NCBI GenBank assembly: GCA_036494575.1
Contig: DASXOE010000100.1
Coordinates: 1 to 21,700, forward strand
DNA from: DASZFV01 sp036494575
Lineage (GTDB): Bacteria; Myxococcota_A; Polyangia; Fen-1088
Reading direction: 5' to 3'
Length of the DNA: 21,700 nt
Both the position numbers and the translations under genes were made by a program. Shown here one piece after another: positions 14,713 to 21,700 of the stretch. The notes under the pieces are model-generated. The model did not search any database. It saw nothing but the letters and a program-made list of their open reading frames with translations, and was not told where the DNA came from. How positions within the stretch are numbered: the first letter of the stretch is position 1; every line of letters begins with the position of its first letter.

Positions 14713-17493
14713 ATGCGCGCGCGCACTCAGTTCCCCGTGGGAGCCGGGCCGCTCTTGGGCGCGCTCGCCGGTGGGCTCGTGGGCGGCGTCGACGGCGCGC
14801 GGGCCGCCCTCGTGTTCGGTGTCGACGGGCGCTCGGCGGTGGCGGTCGTCGTGCTCTCGATGGCGGTCGACGCCCTGGCGGGCCTCGTGCTCGGGACGCT
14901 CGGCGAGGTCGCGCTGCGGCTCGCGCTCTGGGGCCGCCGCGCGCAGCCGCCGCTCGCGGCGCGTGCCTTCGCGTACGCCATCGCGGGCGCCTTGGCCTTC
15001 GCCGCCACCTCGTCGGCTGTCGAGGTCACCTTCGCGCGCCACAACCGGTTCCTCGCCGCGGGCCTGGTCGCCCTCGCCGCCGTCGGGGCGGCGCTCCCGG
15101 GGGCGCTCCTCGCGCCCGCGCTGGCGCGCTTCATCTCGATGCGCGGCGCGGCGCGCCCGGCTTCTGCGCCGGGACCCGCGCTGCTGCTGCTCGCGCCGCC
15201 CGCCGCGGCCATCTTCGGTGGCGTCATATTCCTGTCGCTCTGGCGCGCACCGCTGCCGCCGCCCGGCTTGGCGCTCGCGCGCTTCGTGCTGCGGGTCTCT
15301 GCGCCAGCGCTCGTCCTGCCCTGGGCGCTCGCGCGCGTGGCGGCCCTTCGCCTGCGCGTGCCCTGGCGCTGGGCCGGCCTCCTCGCCGCCGTGGCTTATG
15401 GCGCGCCCGCGGCGACGGCGGTCGCCCGCAACTGGAACGACAACCTCCGCTTCGCGCCCTGGGTCGACATCGACGTGGGCGCTGCCGTCGTGGGCGTCGC
15501 CCTCGTCCTCGCGTGGCTCGTCGGGCCACGGCTGCCCCATGGCCGCGGGCGCGCGGCGGGCGCGGCGGGCGCCGCCTTCCTCGTCGCGGCCGCGCTCCTC
15601 CTCGGCGTGAGCGCCTCGGAGGCGGCGCGCAAGGCGGGCGCCGCGCGCGCCGGGCTCGTCGGCCCCACGCTCGAGTTGGGCCGCCAGCTCCTCGACTTCG
15701 ACGGCGACGGCTACTCGGGCTGGCTCGGCGGCGGCGACTGTGACGACCACGATCCCGAGATCCACCCCGAGGCCATCGACTACCCGAACGACGGCATCGA
15801 TTCCGACTGCGACGGCCAGGACGCCGCCGCGGGCGCGCCGCCGCCCGCCGTCATGGCGCCCGTGCCCGCGAGCGTGCCCGGCGACCTCAACCTCGTCTTT
15901 CTCACGATCGACACGCTGCGCGCCGATCACCTGGGATGCTACGGCTACGGGCGCCCGACCTCGCCCGAGATCGATCGCCTCGCGCGCGAGGGCACGCTGT
16001 TCGAGAACGGCTGGGCCCACGCGCCCTCGACGCGGTACTCGATGCCCGCGCTCGCGTCGGGCCGCTGGCCGTCGGCCATCGCGTGGGACGAGTCGATCTG
16101 GTGGCCGCGCCTCGGCCGCGGCGTGCGCACGCTCGCCGAGGCGCTGCACGACGACGGGTACTTCACGGGCGGGATCTTCAGCTTCAGCTACTTCGCGGCC
16201 TCGGATCGGCGCGGCTTCGAGCGCGGCATGGACTTCTACGACACCTCGCGCGCCGCGCTGCACGTCGCCGTCAATGGACCCATGGAGTCGCGCGGCTCGT
16301 CGTCGCGCCAGCTCGCCGACGACGCCATCGCCTTCTTCGACGCCCACAAGGATCGAAAGTTCTTCCTGTGGCTGCACTTCTACGATCCGCACCTGTCGTA
16401 CGAGCCGCACGCCGAGGTGCCGAGCTTCGGGACCAAGGACATCGACCTCTACGACGGAGAGATCCGTTTCACGGACCTGCACGTCGGGCGCGTCCTCGGG
16501 CGCCTCAAGGAGCTCGGCCTGTGGGGCCGCACGGCCGTCGTCCTCACGGGCGATCACGGCGAGGGCTTCGGCGAGCACGGCGTGACGGCGCACGGCTTCG
16601 ATCTCTACGCGGCGCAGACGCGCGTGCCCTTCATCGTGCGCGTGCCGGGGCTGCCCGCGCAGCGCGCGCGCGTGCCCGCGGGCCACGTCGACATCGCGCC
16701 CACGCTCGTCAACCTCGCGCGCGGCAAGCCCGAGCCCACGTTCTTCGGGCGCTCGCTCGTGCCCGAGCTCGCGGGCGCGCGGCCAACCGACGAGGCCACG
16801 CGCTGGGTCTTCCAAGAGGTGACGTCCGAGCGCGGCAAGAAGCGCGCGCTCGTGACGTCGTCGCGCCACCTCATCTGGAACTGGGTGCCCAACAACACGA
16901 CCGAGTGCTACGACCGCGACCGCGATCCCGCCGAGTCGCGCGACTTGTGGGGCCGCTCCGATCCGGGCGGCGCCTGCAACGCCCTCAAGGGCGAGCTGCA
17001 GCGCCTCGTGTCGGCGCTCGCGCTGCCGGCGGGCGCGGCCGAGAAGATGGCGCGCGGCGTGACGCCGCCGGGCGCGACGGCGCCGCGTCCAACGCACCTC
17101 CTCGACGCCATGCTCGGCGATCAGATCCAGGTGCGCGGCTACGACGTCGCGCCCGAGGTCGTCCCGCCGGGCGGCGAAGTGGCGGTGACGTACCACTTCG
17201 CGGTGAAGAAGCGGCTCGGTCCCGAATGGCGCCTGTTCTTCCACCTCGAAGGGCCGGGGGGCTTCCGCAACATGGACCACATCCCGCTCGAGGGCCTCAT
17301 GCCCGTTTCGCGCTGGCGTCCGGGCCAGACCATCCGCGACACGTGGCGCATCTCCATCCCGCCCGGCGGGCCGCGCGGGACGTACACGCTCTACGTCGGC
17401 GCCTTCCGCGCCGCCGAGCACCTCACCGTGACGCCCAGGACCCTCGCCGACGCCGCCGGCCGCCTGCGCCTCGGGACGTTCGTCGTCCGCTAG
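14713..17493 (+). CDS. Membrane-bound sulfatase/alkaline-phosphatase-superfamily enzyme with MopE-type motif
   Basis: This 926-residue protein has about eight membrane helices (1-305). A MopE-type Asp/Cys metal-binding motif follows (328-371; DFDGDGYSG, DCDDHDPEI, DSDCDGQD). The catalytic domain spans about 393-700: LVFLTIDTLRADHLG (metal-binding Asp), APSTRYSMPALASG, DHGEGFGEHG (Asp614/His615) and a later HG in TAHGFD. A C-terminal beta-sandwich (about 800-926; GYDVAPEVVPPGGEVAVTY) resembles modules often attached to bacterial GT39 proteins. The Cys/Ser-x-Pro-x-Arg formylglycine motif is absent. Thr440 occupies the nucleophile position, as in lipoteichoic-acid synthase and phosphoethanolamine transferases. 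I infer a periplasmic phospho-group transferase or phosphodiesterase acting on a lipid-linked or surface glycan. It starts a plus-strand cluster with glycosyltransferases. Superfamily certain; reaction uncertain. Confidence 0.88.
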   Translation: MRARTQFPVGAGPLLGALAGGLVGGVDGARAALVFGVDGRSAVAVVVLSMAVDALAGLVLGTLGEVALRLALWGRRAQPPLAARAFAYAIAGALAFAATSSAVEVTFARHNRFLAAGLVALAAVGAALPGALLAPALARFISMRGAARPASAPGPALLLLAPPAAAIFGGVIFLSLWRAPLPPPGLALARFVLRVSAPALVLPWALARVAALRLRVPWRWAGLLAAVAYGAPAATAVARNWNDNLRFAPWVDIDVGAAVVGVALVLAWLVGPRLPHGRGRAAGAAGAAFLVAAALLLGVSASEAARKAGAARAGLVGPTLELGRQLLDFDGDGYSGWLGGGDCDDHDPEIHPEAIDYPNDGIDSDCDGQDAAAGAPPPAVMAPVPASVPGDLNLVFLTIDTLRADHLGCYGYGRPTSPEIDRLAREGTLFENGWAHAPSTRYSMPALASGRWPSAIAWDESIWWPRLGRGVRTLAEALHDDGYFTGGIFSFSYFAASDRRGFERGMDFYDTSRAALHVAVNGPMESRGSSSRQLADDAIAFFDAHKDRKFFLWLHFYDPHLSYEPHAEVPSFGTKDIDLYDGEIRFTDLHVGRVLGRLKELGLWGRTAVVLTGDHGEGFGEHGVTAHGFDLYAAQTRVPFIVRVPGLPAQRARVPAGHVDIAPTLVNLARGKPEPTFFGRSLVPELAGARPTDEATRWVFQEVTSERGKKRALVTSSRHLIWNWVPNNTTECYDRDRDPAESRDLWGRSDPGGACNALKGELQRLVSALALPAGAAEKMARGVTPPGATAPRPTHLLDAMLGDQIQVRGYDVAPEVVPPGGEVAVTYHFAVKKRLGPEWRLFFHLEGPGGFRNMDHIPLEGLMPVSRWRPGQTIRDTWRISIPPGGPRGTYTLYVGAFRAAEHLTVTPRTLADAAGRLRLGTFVVR

Positions 17494-17502
17494 AAAGTGC
17501 GC

Positions 17503-17517
17503 TAGTCTGCGCGCGCC
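17503..17517 (+). promoter_or_regulatory. Leaderless-type -10 element for the 17518 gene
   Basis: TAGTCT (17503-17508), nine bases (all G/C), then GTG 17518. No Shine-Dalgarno sequence. It lies in the 24-base gap after the sulfatase-like gene, so it would be an internal start for the last three genes of the cluster. Confidence 0.5.
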
Positions 17518-18450
17518 GTGGATCTGCCTGCCGAAGCGCCGGCGCTCGAGTCGCCCGCAGGGTCGCGGCTCGGGCTGATCGTGGCCGCGGCGATCGGCTT
17601 GCTGGCGGTCGTCGAGACGGTCAACGCGCTCGTGGCGCCGTCGCGCGCCGCCCAGGAGGGGGACTGGGAGGCGGCGGCGCGCGAGATCCGGGCCGGGTTC
17701 GCGGCGGGGGATCTCGTCGTGGCGGCGCCGGCGTGGGCCGATCCGATCATGCGCCTTCACCTCGGCGATCTCGTGCCGCTGCCGATCGCGGCGCGCCTCG
17801 ACGACGCGCGCTTCGGCCGCGTCTGGGAGATCGGGCAGCGCGGCGCGCACGCGCCCGAGTCGGCGCGCGGCACCGTCGCGCTCGAGCGGCGCTTCGGTGC
17901 GCTCACGCTCCGTCGTGTCGACCGCCCGCCGGCCGTCATCCTGCACGACTTCCTCGAGCACTGGACCGACGCGCGCGTGTCGCGCCTGCCGCGCGGGCGT
18001 CCCGCCGTCGAGTGCCCTTGGAGCGCCGATCGCTTCCAGTGCCCCGACGTGTCGTACAACTTCGTGCGGCTGCAGACGGTCGAGGTCGACACGACCGTCC
18101 ACCGCGGCCTCCTCGCGCAGCCCGTGGGCGACGCGACCGTCGTCATCGACTACCCGGCCGTCCCGCTCGGGCGCGAGCTCGTGGTCGCGACCGGCCTGCA
18201 CGACGTGTGGATGCGCAAGGCGGGGCAGGGCGTCGTCGACCTGCGCGTCGTCATCGCGGGCACGAGCGTGCCCGTGTTGGTAAAGGGTGCGCCCCAGCCC
18301 GTCATCGAGGCGACGAACGACAGCGGTTGGCAGCTCACGCACCTCGACACGAGCGCCTACGCCGGACGCGTCGTCGACGTGCGCTTCGAGATCACCTCGC
18401 CGGCGCCCTACCAGCGACACTTCGTGCTCGCCGCCGAGGCGCGAAGATGA
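17518..18450 (+). CDS. Membrane-anchored periplasmic protein linked to GT39 transferases, unknown function
   Basis: This 310-residue protein has one N-terminal membrane helix (about 20-42, LIVAAAIGLLAVVETVNALV). An extracytoplasmic domain follows (about 50-145; DLVVAAPAWADPIMRLHLGD). This resembles the soluble domain that follows the membrane region in GT39/ArnT-like glycosyltransferases, where a similar 'storage-of-place' pattern with W and GD is common. The C-terminal half (about 190-310; VVIDYPAVPLGRELVVATGL, VVDVRFEITSPAP) looks like a jelly-roll carbohydrate-binding beta-sandwich. Four Cys are absent except two near CPWSADRFQC, which may form a disulfide. GTG 17518 has a TAGTCT-N9 element and no Shine-Dalgarno sequence. 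It overlaps the following GT39 gene by ATGA, so the two products are probably made together and may act as a complex. No family is firmly recognised; the roles given are inferred. Confidence 0.75.
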   Translation: MDLPAEAPALESPAGSRLGLIVAAAIGLLAVVETVNALVAPSRAAQEGDWEAAAREIRAGFAAGDLVVAAPAWADPIMRLHLGDLVPLPIAARLDDARFGRVWEIGQRGAHAPESARGTVALERRFGALTLRRVDRPPAVILHDFLEHWTDARVSRLPRGRPAVECPWSADRFQCPDVSYNFVRLQTVEVDTTVHRGLLAQPVGDATVVIDYPAVPLGRELVVATGLHDVWMRKAGQGVVDLRVVIAGTSVPVLVKGAPQPVIEATNDSGWQLTHLDTSAYAGRVVDVRFEITSPAPYQRHFVLAAEARR

Positions 18451-20279
18451 TCCTCGCAGAGAGCCCGTCGACGCGCCTGGCGACGCTCGCGCGCGATCGC
18501 CTCGTCACGGCCGTCTTGGCGCTCGCGACCGTGACCTGGCTCCTCGCCGTCGAGGGCCGTCAGGGCTTCGGGCGCGACGAGGGCCAGTACTTCCGCGCGG
18601 GCGAGCGCTACTGGGGTTGGTTCGAGGAGCTCGGGTCCAATCTGCGCGCCGGACACCCCGGCCGCTCGTTTACGCCGGCGGGCCTCGACCGCTACTGGAG
18701 CGACAACGCGCCCGATCACCCGGTCGTCGCCAAGGTCCTCTATGGCCTGTCCTGGCGCGCCTTCCACCGCTGCACGTGCACGGGCCCCGCGCGGGGCCTG
18801 CATCCCATCCCCGTGCGCGGCCGCCACCTCACGCTGCCACTTTTCGCGCGCGAGTCGACCGCCTTCCGCTTCCCGGCCATCCTGTTCGCGGCGCTGCTCG
18901 TCGCGCTCGTCTACCGGTTCTCGCGCCGCTTCGTGGGGTGGCCCGCCGCGGCCGCGGGCGCCGTGCTGACGCTGGCCCAACCCCATTATTTTTTCCACGC
19001 GCAGATCGCCTGCTTCGACGCGCCCATCACGACGATGGCGTTCGTCGTCGGAATGGCTTACTGGAAATCGCTGCGCAGCGCGCGCTGGGGCATCGTGACC
19101 GGGATTGTCTTCGGCGTCGCGCTCGGCACGAAGCACAACGCCTGGCTCATGCCCATCTTCCTCGCGGGCCACTACCTGTGGATGCGGCGCGGGGATTTGC
19201 TGGGCTGGGGCGGCCGCCGCCGGCTGCCGCGCGTGCCGCTCGCCTTCGTGTCGATGGCGCTGCTCGGCCCGCTCATCTTCTTCCTGCACTGGCCCTGGCT
19301 GTGGCAGGCGCCCCTGAAACGCGCGCGCACGTACGTCAACCGCCACCTCGAGCACGAGCATTACAACTTCGAATACCTCGGCCGGAACTGGAACGCGCCC
19401 GTCACCGACCGGGGTCTCAAGTTGCTGCGCGTCTCGGCGCCCTTCGTCGAGACGCTCTTCACCGTTCCCGTGACGACGCTCGCGCTCGCGCTCGTGGGCG
19501 GCGTCGCGCTCGTGCGCCGCCGCCGCGGCGAGCCGCTCGGTCCCGAGGCCGAGCCAGAGCTACCCGACGGTCTGGACACGGCGCGCCCCGACTGGCGCCG
19601 GCCCGGCATCGACGTCGACCGCTCGCCGGGCGCGTTCCTCGCCGTGCAGATCTTCGGGCCGCTGTCCGTGCTCGCGCTGCCCGGTACGCCGATCTTCGGC
19701 GGCGTGAAGCACTTCCTGCCCGCGATGCCATACATCGCCGTCGCGGCCGCCGTCGGACTCGAGCGGCTGGCGCGCGTCGTCTCGGCGGCCTGGCCGGCCG
19801 CGCGCGCGCGGCTCGCCGCGGCCACGCCCGTCGCGCTCGCCGCGCTCGTGTGCCTCCCGGCGGTCGTCGAGACGCGGCGCTCGCACCCGGACGGCCTGTC
19901 GCACTACAACCTCCTCGCGGGCGGCTTCGCGGGCGGGGCCTCGCTGGGCATGAACCGGCAGTTCTGGGGCTACTCGGTGCTGCCGCTCCTGCCCTGGGTG
20001 AACGCCAACCCCGAGAACCACGCCATGTACTGGCACGACGTCATCAGCGACGCGCTCTTCATGTACAAGCGCGAAGGCCGCCTCGGTATGGAGGTCGGCG
20101 ACACGGGCTACGCAATGCCCGGCATCGAGCGCTCGAGCGTCGGCATCCTCTTTTACGAGAAGCACTGGGCGATGTACGAGGGCTGGTTCTGGGATCTCTA
20201 CGGCACGACCCGCCCGGTCCTCGTGCGCGAGCGGGAGGGCGTCCCCCTCATCACGGCCTATCAGCGAGGCAATCGATGA
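18447..20279 (+). CDS. GT39/ArnT-like membrane glycosyltransferase (GT-C fold)
   Basis: This 610-residue polytopic protein (about 10-12 membrane helices) has GT39/PMT hallmarks. GRDEGQYFRAGERY near the N-terminus holds the candidate catalytic Asp44 (the first-loop D/E motif). DNAPDHPVVAKVLYG (His91-Pro92) matches the E/DHPP region. CFDAPITTMAF (Asp191) matches the second conserved Asp, and GTKHNAWL matches the conserved K-x-N after it. Such enzymes transfer sugar from a polyprenyl-phosphate donor to lipid, protein or glycan on the periplasmic face. The start codon overlaps the stop of the previous gene (ATGA at 18447), with GAGG upstream. The end overlaps the next start in the same way, so tight translational coupling is expected. 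The C-terminal part (about 480-610; GMNRQFWGYSVLPLL, MYWHDVIS) is a soluble periplasmic domain. Donor and acceptor unknown. Confidence 0.9.
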   Translation: MILAESPSTRLATLARDRLVTAVLALATVTWLLAVEGRQGFGRDEGQYFRAGERYWGWFEELGSNLRAGHPGRSFTPAGLDRYWSDNAPDHPVVAKVLYGLSWRAFHRCTCTGPARGLHPIPVRGRHLTLPLFARESTAFRFPAILFAALLVALVYRFSRRFVGWPAAAAGAVLTLAQPHYFFHAQIACFDAPITTMAFVVGMAYWKSLRSARWGIVTGIVFGVALGTKHNAWLMPIFLAGHYLWMRRGDLLGWGGRRRLPRVPLAFVSMALLGPLIFFLHWPWLWQAPLKRARTYVNRHLEHEHYNFEYLGRNWNAPVTDRGLKLLRVSAPFVETLFTVPVTTLALALVGGVALVRRRRGEPLGPEAEPELPDGLDTARPDWRRPGIDVDRSPGAFLAVQIFGPLSVLALPGTPIFGGVKHFLPAMPYIAVAAAVGLERLARVVSAAWPAARARLAAATPVALAALVCLPAVVETRRSHPDGLSHYNLLAGGFAGGASLGMNRQFWGYSVLPLLPWVNANPENHAMYWHDVISDALFMYKREGRLGMEVGDTGYAMPGIERSSVGILFYEKHWAMYEGWFWDLYGTTRPVLVREREGVPLITAYQRGNR

Positions 20280-21691
20280 CCGACGCGCCCGCGCGGCCCA
20301 CGCGCCTTGCCCGGCTGCTCTCGGGGTGGCGCGGATTCCTCGTCCTCTACGTCGTCTTCACGGGCGCTTACCTCGGCGCTTCGGGCGGGCGGCTGCGCGG
20401 GCACTCGATGTACAACCACTACGTCTACCTGGCCGACGGCTGGCTGCACGGGCGCCTCGCGCTCGAGGGCCAGCCGCCCAACGAGAACGACTGGGCCAAG
20501 GTCGACGTCTTCAAGCTCAAGGACGGCCGCGAGCTGCGCGGCACCTACGGCAGCCGCAGCGGCGGCCCGGTCGACCGCTTCTATCCGCTGCGCGGCCCCT
20601 CGGTGACGGTTCCCGAGTCGGAGATCGTCTCGCGGTCGTCGATTCGCTACGTCTCCTTCCCGCCGTTTCCGGCGGTGCTCATGGCGCCGCTCGTTGCGAT
20701 CTGGGGCCTGCGTTTCAACGACGTGCTCTTCACGGCGCTCTGGGCCGGGCTCAACCCGGCGTTGCTCTTCTTCCTGCTCCGCGAGCTCGGCCGGCGCGGG
20801 CTCTCGCGGCGCAGCCTTGGCGACGACCTGTGGCTCACGGCGTTGCTCGGCGTCGGCTCGGTCTACTACTTCTGCGCCGTCATCGGCCAGGTCTGGTTCA
20901 CGGCCCTCATCGTCGCCGTGACGCTGTCGATCGGTTACGTCTGGGCGTCGCTCGACGCGGCGCGCCCCGCGCTGGCGGGCCTCTGCGTCGGCCTCGGCTT
21001 CGCGACGCGGCCGCCCTGGCTCATCGTGCCCCTGTTCCTGTGGGAGGCCGTGCGCGTGTCGGGCGGCTGGTCCGTGCTGGGCACGCGCGAGGGCTGGCGC
21101 GCGCTCGCGCCCCGCCTCGTGCGCTTCGCGATGCCGGCGGCCGTCATCGGCGTCGTCCTCGCCTGGCACAACTATGCGCGCTTCGGCAGCCTCTTCGAGT
21201 TCGGCCACCGCTTCCTCAACGTGCAGTGGCAGGAGCGCATAAGCCGCTTCGGGCTCTTCAATTACCACTTCCTCTCGCGCAACCTGGCCGCGGCGCTCGT
21301 GCTCTTGCCGCGCGTCATGGCCCACGCGCCGTTCGTCAAGATCAGCCAGCACGGCATGAGCCTACTCGTGACGTCGCCCAACCTCGCCTACACGGTCATG
21401 CCGCAGGAGCGGAACCACCTCACCCGGCCTCTTTGGCTGACGATCGCGGCGGCCGCGATCCCGTCGCTGCTGTACCAGAACTCCGGCTACATCCAGTTCG
21501 GCTATCGGTTCAGCCTCGACTACATGGTCTACTTCGTCGTTCTGCTGGCCATCGGCGACCGCCGGTTCACGCGGCTCTTCAAGGGCCTCATCGTCGTCGC
21601 CTTCGGGATCAACCTCTTCCTCGCGATCACCTTCGACCGCTACATGGGCTTCTCGTTCGACGACTCGTTCTTCCCCAACGGCAACAACTGA
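20276..21691 (+). CDS. GT-C-like polytopic membrane protein
   Basis: This 471-residue protein has about 9-11 membrane helices. The N-terminal pattern (HSMYNHYVYLADGWLHGRLAL) and SFPPFPAVLMAP with later FATRPPWLIVPLFLWE resemble GT-C-type glycosyltransferases of the PMT/mannosyltransferase kind, though no firm family can be named. An unusual insertion of about 50 residues (72-120; VDVFKLKDGRELRGTYG, VTVPESEIVSRS) in the first periplasmic loop reads like a small beta-barrel domain. This is the loop that normally carries the catalytic acid. The ATG overlaps the GT39 stop (ATGA), with GAGG seven bases upstream. It is the last complete gene. An ATG at 21697, five bases after its stop, may begin another gene but is cut by the window end. 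Gene certain; enzymatic role probable. Confidence 0.82.
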   Translation: MTDAPARPTRLARLLSGWRGFLVLYVVFTGAYLGASGGRLRGHSMYNHYVYLADGWLHGRLALEGQPPNENDWAKVDVFKLKDGRELRGTYGSRSGGPVDRFYPLRGPSVTVPESEIVSRSSIRYVSFPPFPAVLMAPLVAIWGLRFNDVLFTALWAGLNPALLFFLLRELGRRGLSRRSLGDDLWLTALLGVGSVYYFCAVIGQVWFTALIVAVTLSIGYVWASLDAARPALAGLCVGLGFATRPPWLIVPLFLWEAVRVSGGWSVLGTREGWRALAPRLVRFAMPAAVIGVVLAWHNYARFGSLFEFGHRFLNVQWQERISRFGLFNYHFLSRNLAAALVLLPRVMAHAPFVKISQHGMSLLVTSPNLAYTVMPQERNHLTRPLWLTIAAAAIPSLLYQNSGYIQFGYRFSLDYMVYFVVLLAIGDRRFTRLFKGLIVVAFGINLFLAITFDRYMGFSFDDSFFPNGNN

Positions 21692-21700
21692 TCAAGATGG

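Noticed and set aside
16021..16062. Type I sulfatase active site in the 14713 gene
   Set aside because: The formylglycine motif Cys/Ser-x-Pro-x-Arg is missing; the aligned segment is APSTRYSMPALASG with Thr in the nucleophile position.
14221..18420. 1399-codon open frame on the minus strand across the sulfatase-like and 17518 genes
   Set aside because: It is a reverse-frame shadow: low-complexity Arg/Glu/His/Ala sequence with no motif, opposite well-supported genes.
15936..18446. Long plus-strand open frame upstream of and in frame with the GT39 gene
   Set aside because: Its product up to 18446 is Arg/Ala-rich and shifted against the sulfatase-like gene; GT39 similarity begins at ATG 18447, where the ATGA overlap also points.
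1..21700. tRNA, rRNA, CRISPR array, insertion sequence or integron
   Set aside because: Nothing resembling conserved RNA genes, regularly spaced repeats, transposases or terminal inverted repeats was seen while reading the window; a covariance-model search would be decisive for small RNAs.
21697..21700. Start of another gene at ATG 21697
   Set aside because: Only four bases remain in the window, too few to support a coding call.

Overview
The window looks like ordinary chromosome of a GC-rich Gram-negative bacterium, most likely a myxobacterium or related Myxococcota/deltaproteobacterium. The reasons are the GC-saturated third codon positions, a NtrB/NtrC-type (sigma-54) two-component pair, an outer-membrane barrel ending in Phe, a MopE-type Asp/Cys metal-binding motif, and frequent GTG starts. 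This placement is inferred from gene content; no 16S or other marker is present. I see no rRNA, tRNA, IS element, prophage or CRISPR array. No gene-free gap exceeds about 150 bases.

Layout. (1) Bases 1-4277, minus strand, transcription right to left: an HNH endonuclease, then a probable operon of a long NfeD-type membrane serine protease, the flotillin-like FloA, a small 54-residue ORF overlapping the floA end, and a membrane-anchored HExxH metallopeptidase that runs off the left edge. NfeD plus FloA is the known yqeZ-yqfA-type membrane-microdomain pair. (2) 4385-8134, plus: a multi-TM/GAF histidine kinase and its sigma-54 activator. (3) 8203-10349, plus: an outer-membrane barrel and a small membrane protein. 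(4) 10338-11240, minus: rsmI (16S rRNA C1402 2'-O-methyltransferase). (5) 11386-14646, plus: an unusually long S41/CtpA protease with PDZ and a C-terminal extension of about 500 residues. (6) 14713-21691, plus: a four-gene envelope cluster. It holds a membrane-bound sulfatase/alkaline-phosphatase-superfamily enzyme with a MopE-type motif, a membrane-anchored periplasmic protein, a GT39-like glycosyltransferase, and a second GT-C-like polytopic protein. The last three are coupled by ATGA overlaps.

Two results deserve attention. First, five genes on both strands (4385, 6650, 11240, 14713, 17518) have a TAnnnT hexamer exactly 9 bases before the start codon and no Shine-Dalgarno sequence. This is the signature of leaderless transcription. 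Second, the 14.7-21.7 kb cluster looks like an uncharacterised surface-glycan assembly or decoration system. Its 'sulfatase' lacks the Cys/Ser formylglycine motif and carries a Thr at the nucleophile position, as in phosphoethanolamine/phosphoglycerol transferases.
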